A program made the translations under genes and the position numbers. This document shows, one piece after another, positions 5,540 through 6,278 of a stretch of 6,278 nucleotides of DNA. Positions within the stretch are counted from its first letter, which is position 1; the number at the start of each line of letters is the position of its first letter. The notes below the pieces were generated by a model. The model was given only the letters and a program-made list of their open reading frames with translations. It was not told the DNA's origin and ran no database searches. Source of the DNA: Caulobacterales bacterium RIFOXYB1_FULL_67_16 (GTDB lineage Bacteria > Pseudomonadota > Alphaproteobacteria > Caulobacterales > Caulobacteraceae); assembly GCA_001796045.1 (NCBI GenBank), contig MGLN01000120.1, forward strand, positions 1-6,278, in the 5' to 3' direction.

Positions 5540-5900
5540 TCAAAACGCATCGCTCGTTGATCGTCGGCCGCGCCACCTGCACCCGGCAAAGCCCCGGCCA
5601 GTCCGGCTTCAGGGTCTTGGCGAACCACAGGCACAGGTTCTCCAGGCTGGGCAGTTCCAGCCCTTCGTGCTCGTTCAGCATGCCGTGGTCCAGCTGCTCC
5701 GCCGCCGCCTTCAGCGCCCGGTCCAGCGCGCCCAGGTCCGCGACCCAGTTGTGCTCGGCGTCCAGGGTCTCCGACCGGATTGTCGCCTCGACCGTGAAGG
5801 AATGGCCGTGGACGCGGCGATAGATGCTGCCCTCGGGTTCGTTGGGGAAGTGGTGGGCCGCGTCGAAGGTGGCCTGTTTGGTGATCTCGAAGACGGGCAT
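5532..5900 (-). CDS. queD: 6-carboxytetrahydropterin synthase family protein (QueD-like)
   Basis: A 122-residue member of the PTPS/QueD family. QueD converts dihydroneopterin triphosphate to 6-carboxytetrahydropterin, the first dedicated step to preQ0 and queuosine. Zinc ligands are intact: His16 in FDAAHHFP and His31/His33 in VHGHSF. Asp71-His72 (LDHGMLN) match the catalytic Asp-His pair, and PSLENL (84-89) fits the family. Two usual residues are absent. The position of E. coli Cys27 (KCGRLHGH) is Tyr27 here (IYRRVHGH), and the late conserved Glu (VKET) aligns with Arg111 (VARPT). The comparison uses the E. coli sequence from memory, aligned without gaps. The start is ATG at 5900, overlapping the queE stop as TAATG; a start at 5945 would lie inside queE. 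Linkage to queE supports the queuosine role, but the altered active site leaves the exact reaction uncertain. Confidence 0.85.
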   Translation of the reverse strand: MPVFEITKQATFDAAHHFPNEPEGSIYRRVHGHSFTVEATIRSETLDAEHNWVADLGALDRALKAAAEQLDHGMLNEHEGLELPSLENLCLWFAKTLKPDWPGLCRVQVARPTINERCVLSL

Positions 5901-6278
5901 TAGCGGACGCCGATGTACTTGTGGGTCTGGACGCTCAGGCGCCACTGGGGATGGGTCAGGCAGTATTCGATGGCGGCGGCGGTGTTCGCCGCCTGGTCGG
6001 GGCCGTCCATGGGCTGGAGCCAGAACCGCTCGAACGCCAGGTGTTCGAAGCGCTCGGGCGGGGCCTTGGGCTGCGGATAGACCAGCTTCAGCTCCTGCCC
6101 CTTGATCTGGATCACGTCTGCGTCCGCCTTCGGGCTGACGCAGATCCAGTCGATCCCGTCCGGCGCCGCCAGGGTGCCGTTGCTCTCTATGGCGATCTCG
6201 AAGCCGCGCGCGTGCAGGGCCGCGACCAGGGGCGCATCCAGCTGCAGCAGGGGCTCTCCCCCGGTGCAGACCACCAGT
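5900..6278 (-). CDS. queE: 7-carboxy-7-deazaguanine synthase QueE (partial, N-terminus off window)
   Basis: The C-terminal 125 residues of QueE, the radical SAM enzyme that converts 6-carboxytetrahydropterin to 7-carboxy-7-deazaguanine in preQ0/queuosine synthesis. Visible family motifs are VCTGGEPLLQ (SAM-binding GGEP), IAIESNGT, ICVSPKA, ELKLVYP, FWLQPMDGP and the C-terminal RLSVQTHKYIGVR. The CxxxCxxC iron-sulfur motif must lie beyond the right edge, since the reading frame stays open through the last base; the GTG at 6274 is internal, not a start. It ends TAA, sharing one base with the queD ATG, so the two are one translationally coupled unit with queE first. The substrate made by QueD is passed to QueE, which fits this pairing. 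Any promoter, and perhaps queC, would lie to the right of the window. Confidence 0.95.
   Translation of the reverse strand, partial: LVVCTGGEPLLQLDAPLVAALHARGFEIAIESNGTLAAPDGIDWICVSPKADADVIQIKGQELKLVYPQPKAPPERFEHLAFERFWLQPMDGPDQAANTAAAIEYCLTHPQWRLSVQTHKYIGVR

Noticed and set aside
5901..5945. Upstream start for queD adding 15 residues
   Set aside because: The extension is wholly inside queE and lacks family similarity; MPVFEITKQATFDAAHH from 5900 is the normal QueD N-terminus.
1..6278. Mobile elements, tRNA/rRNA genes, CRISPR arrays or recent horizontal transfer
   Set aside because: No transposase, integrase, direct-repeat array, RNA gene fold or change in base composition was seen; all genes share the same GC-rich style.

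Overview
The DNA is very GC-rich and densely packed with genes, with third codon positions dominated by G and C. Gene content and several promoter-like elements resembling the Caulobacter housekeeping pattern (TTGACG, then GCTANAWC) suggest an alphaproteobacterium of the Caulobacterales, with Brevundimonas-like the best guess. This placement is inferred from style and family recall, not from a database match. Nothing here looks like a plasmid, phage, transposon, CRISPR array or RNA gene. It reads as an ordinary chromosomal segment.

Layout from left to right. (1) Positions 1-1008, minus strand: a YafY-type HTH/WYL regulator whose C-terminal part runs off the left edge, preceded by a complete HxlR-family regulator. 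(2) Positions 1009-1211: a divergent intergenic region with an inverted repeat, a third copy of its half-site, a plausible forward promoter and a perfect hairpin. (3) Positions 1212-3168, plus strand: a double-hotdog acyl-CoA thioesterase, a small glycine-zipper lipoprotein and an alpha/beta hydrolase. (4) Positions 3281-5537, plus strand: a tight two-gene unit of a YjgN/DUF898 polytopic membrane protein (TTG start, strong ribosome binding site) and a membrane-anchored M48 zinc peptidase one base downstream. (5) Positions 5532-6278, minus strand: queE (cut by the right edge) and queD, overlapping by one base, for the preQ0/queuosine pathway.

How the genes may work together. The HxlR regulator probably controls itself and the divergent thioesterase through the repeats between them. 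YjgN and the M48 peptidase are almost certainly co-translated and probably act together at the inner membrane. QueD and QueE catalyse consecutive steps to 7-deazaguanine. The M48 and queD genes converge and overlap by six bases inside a ten-base palindrome, both ending in CTA TAG.

I found no clear new multi-gene system. The points most worth a second look are the QueD-like protein, which lacks the usual catalytic Cys and a conserved Glu, and the operator-like architecture at 1037-1112.
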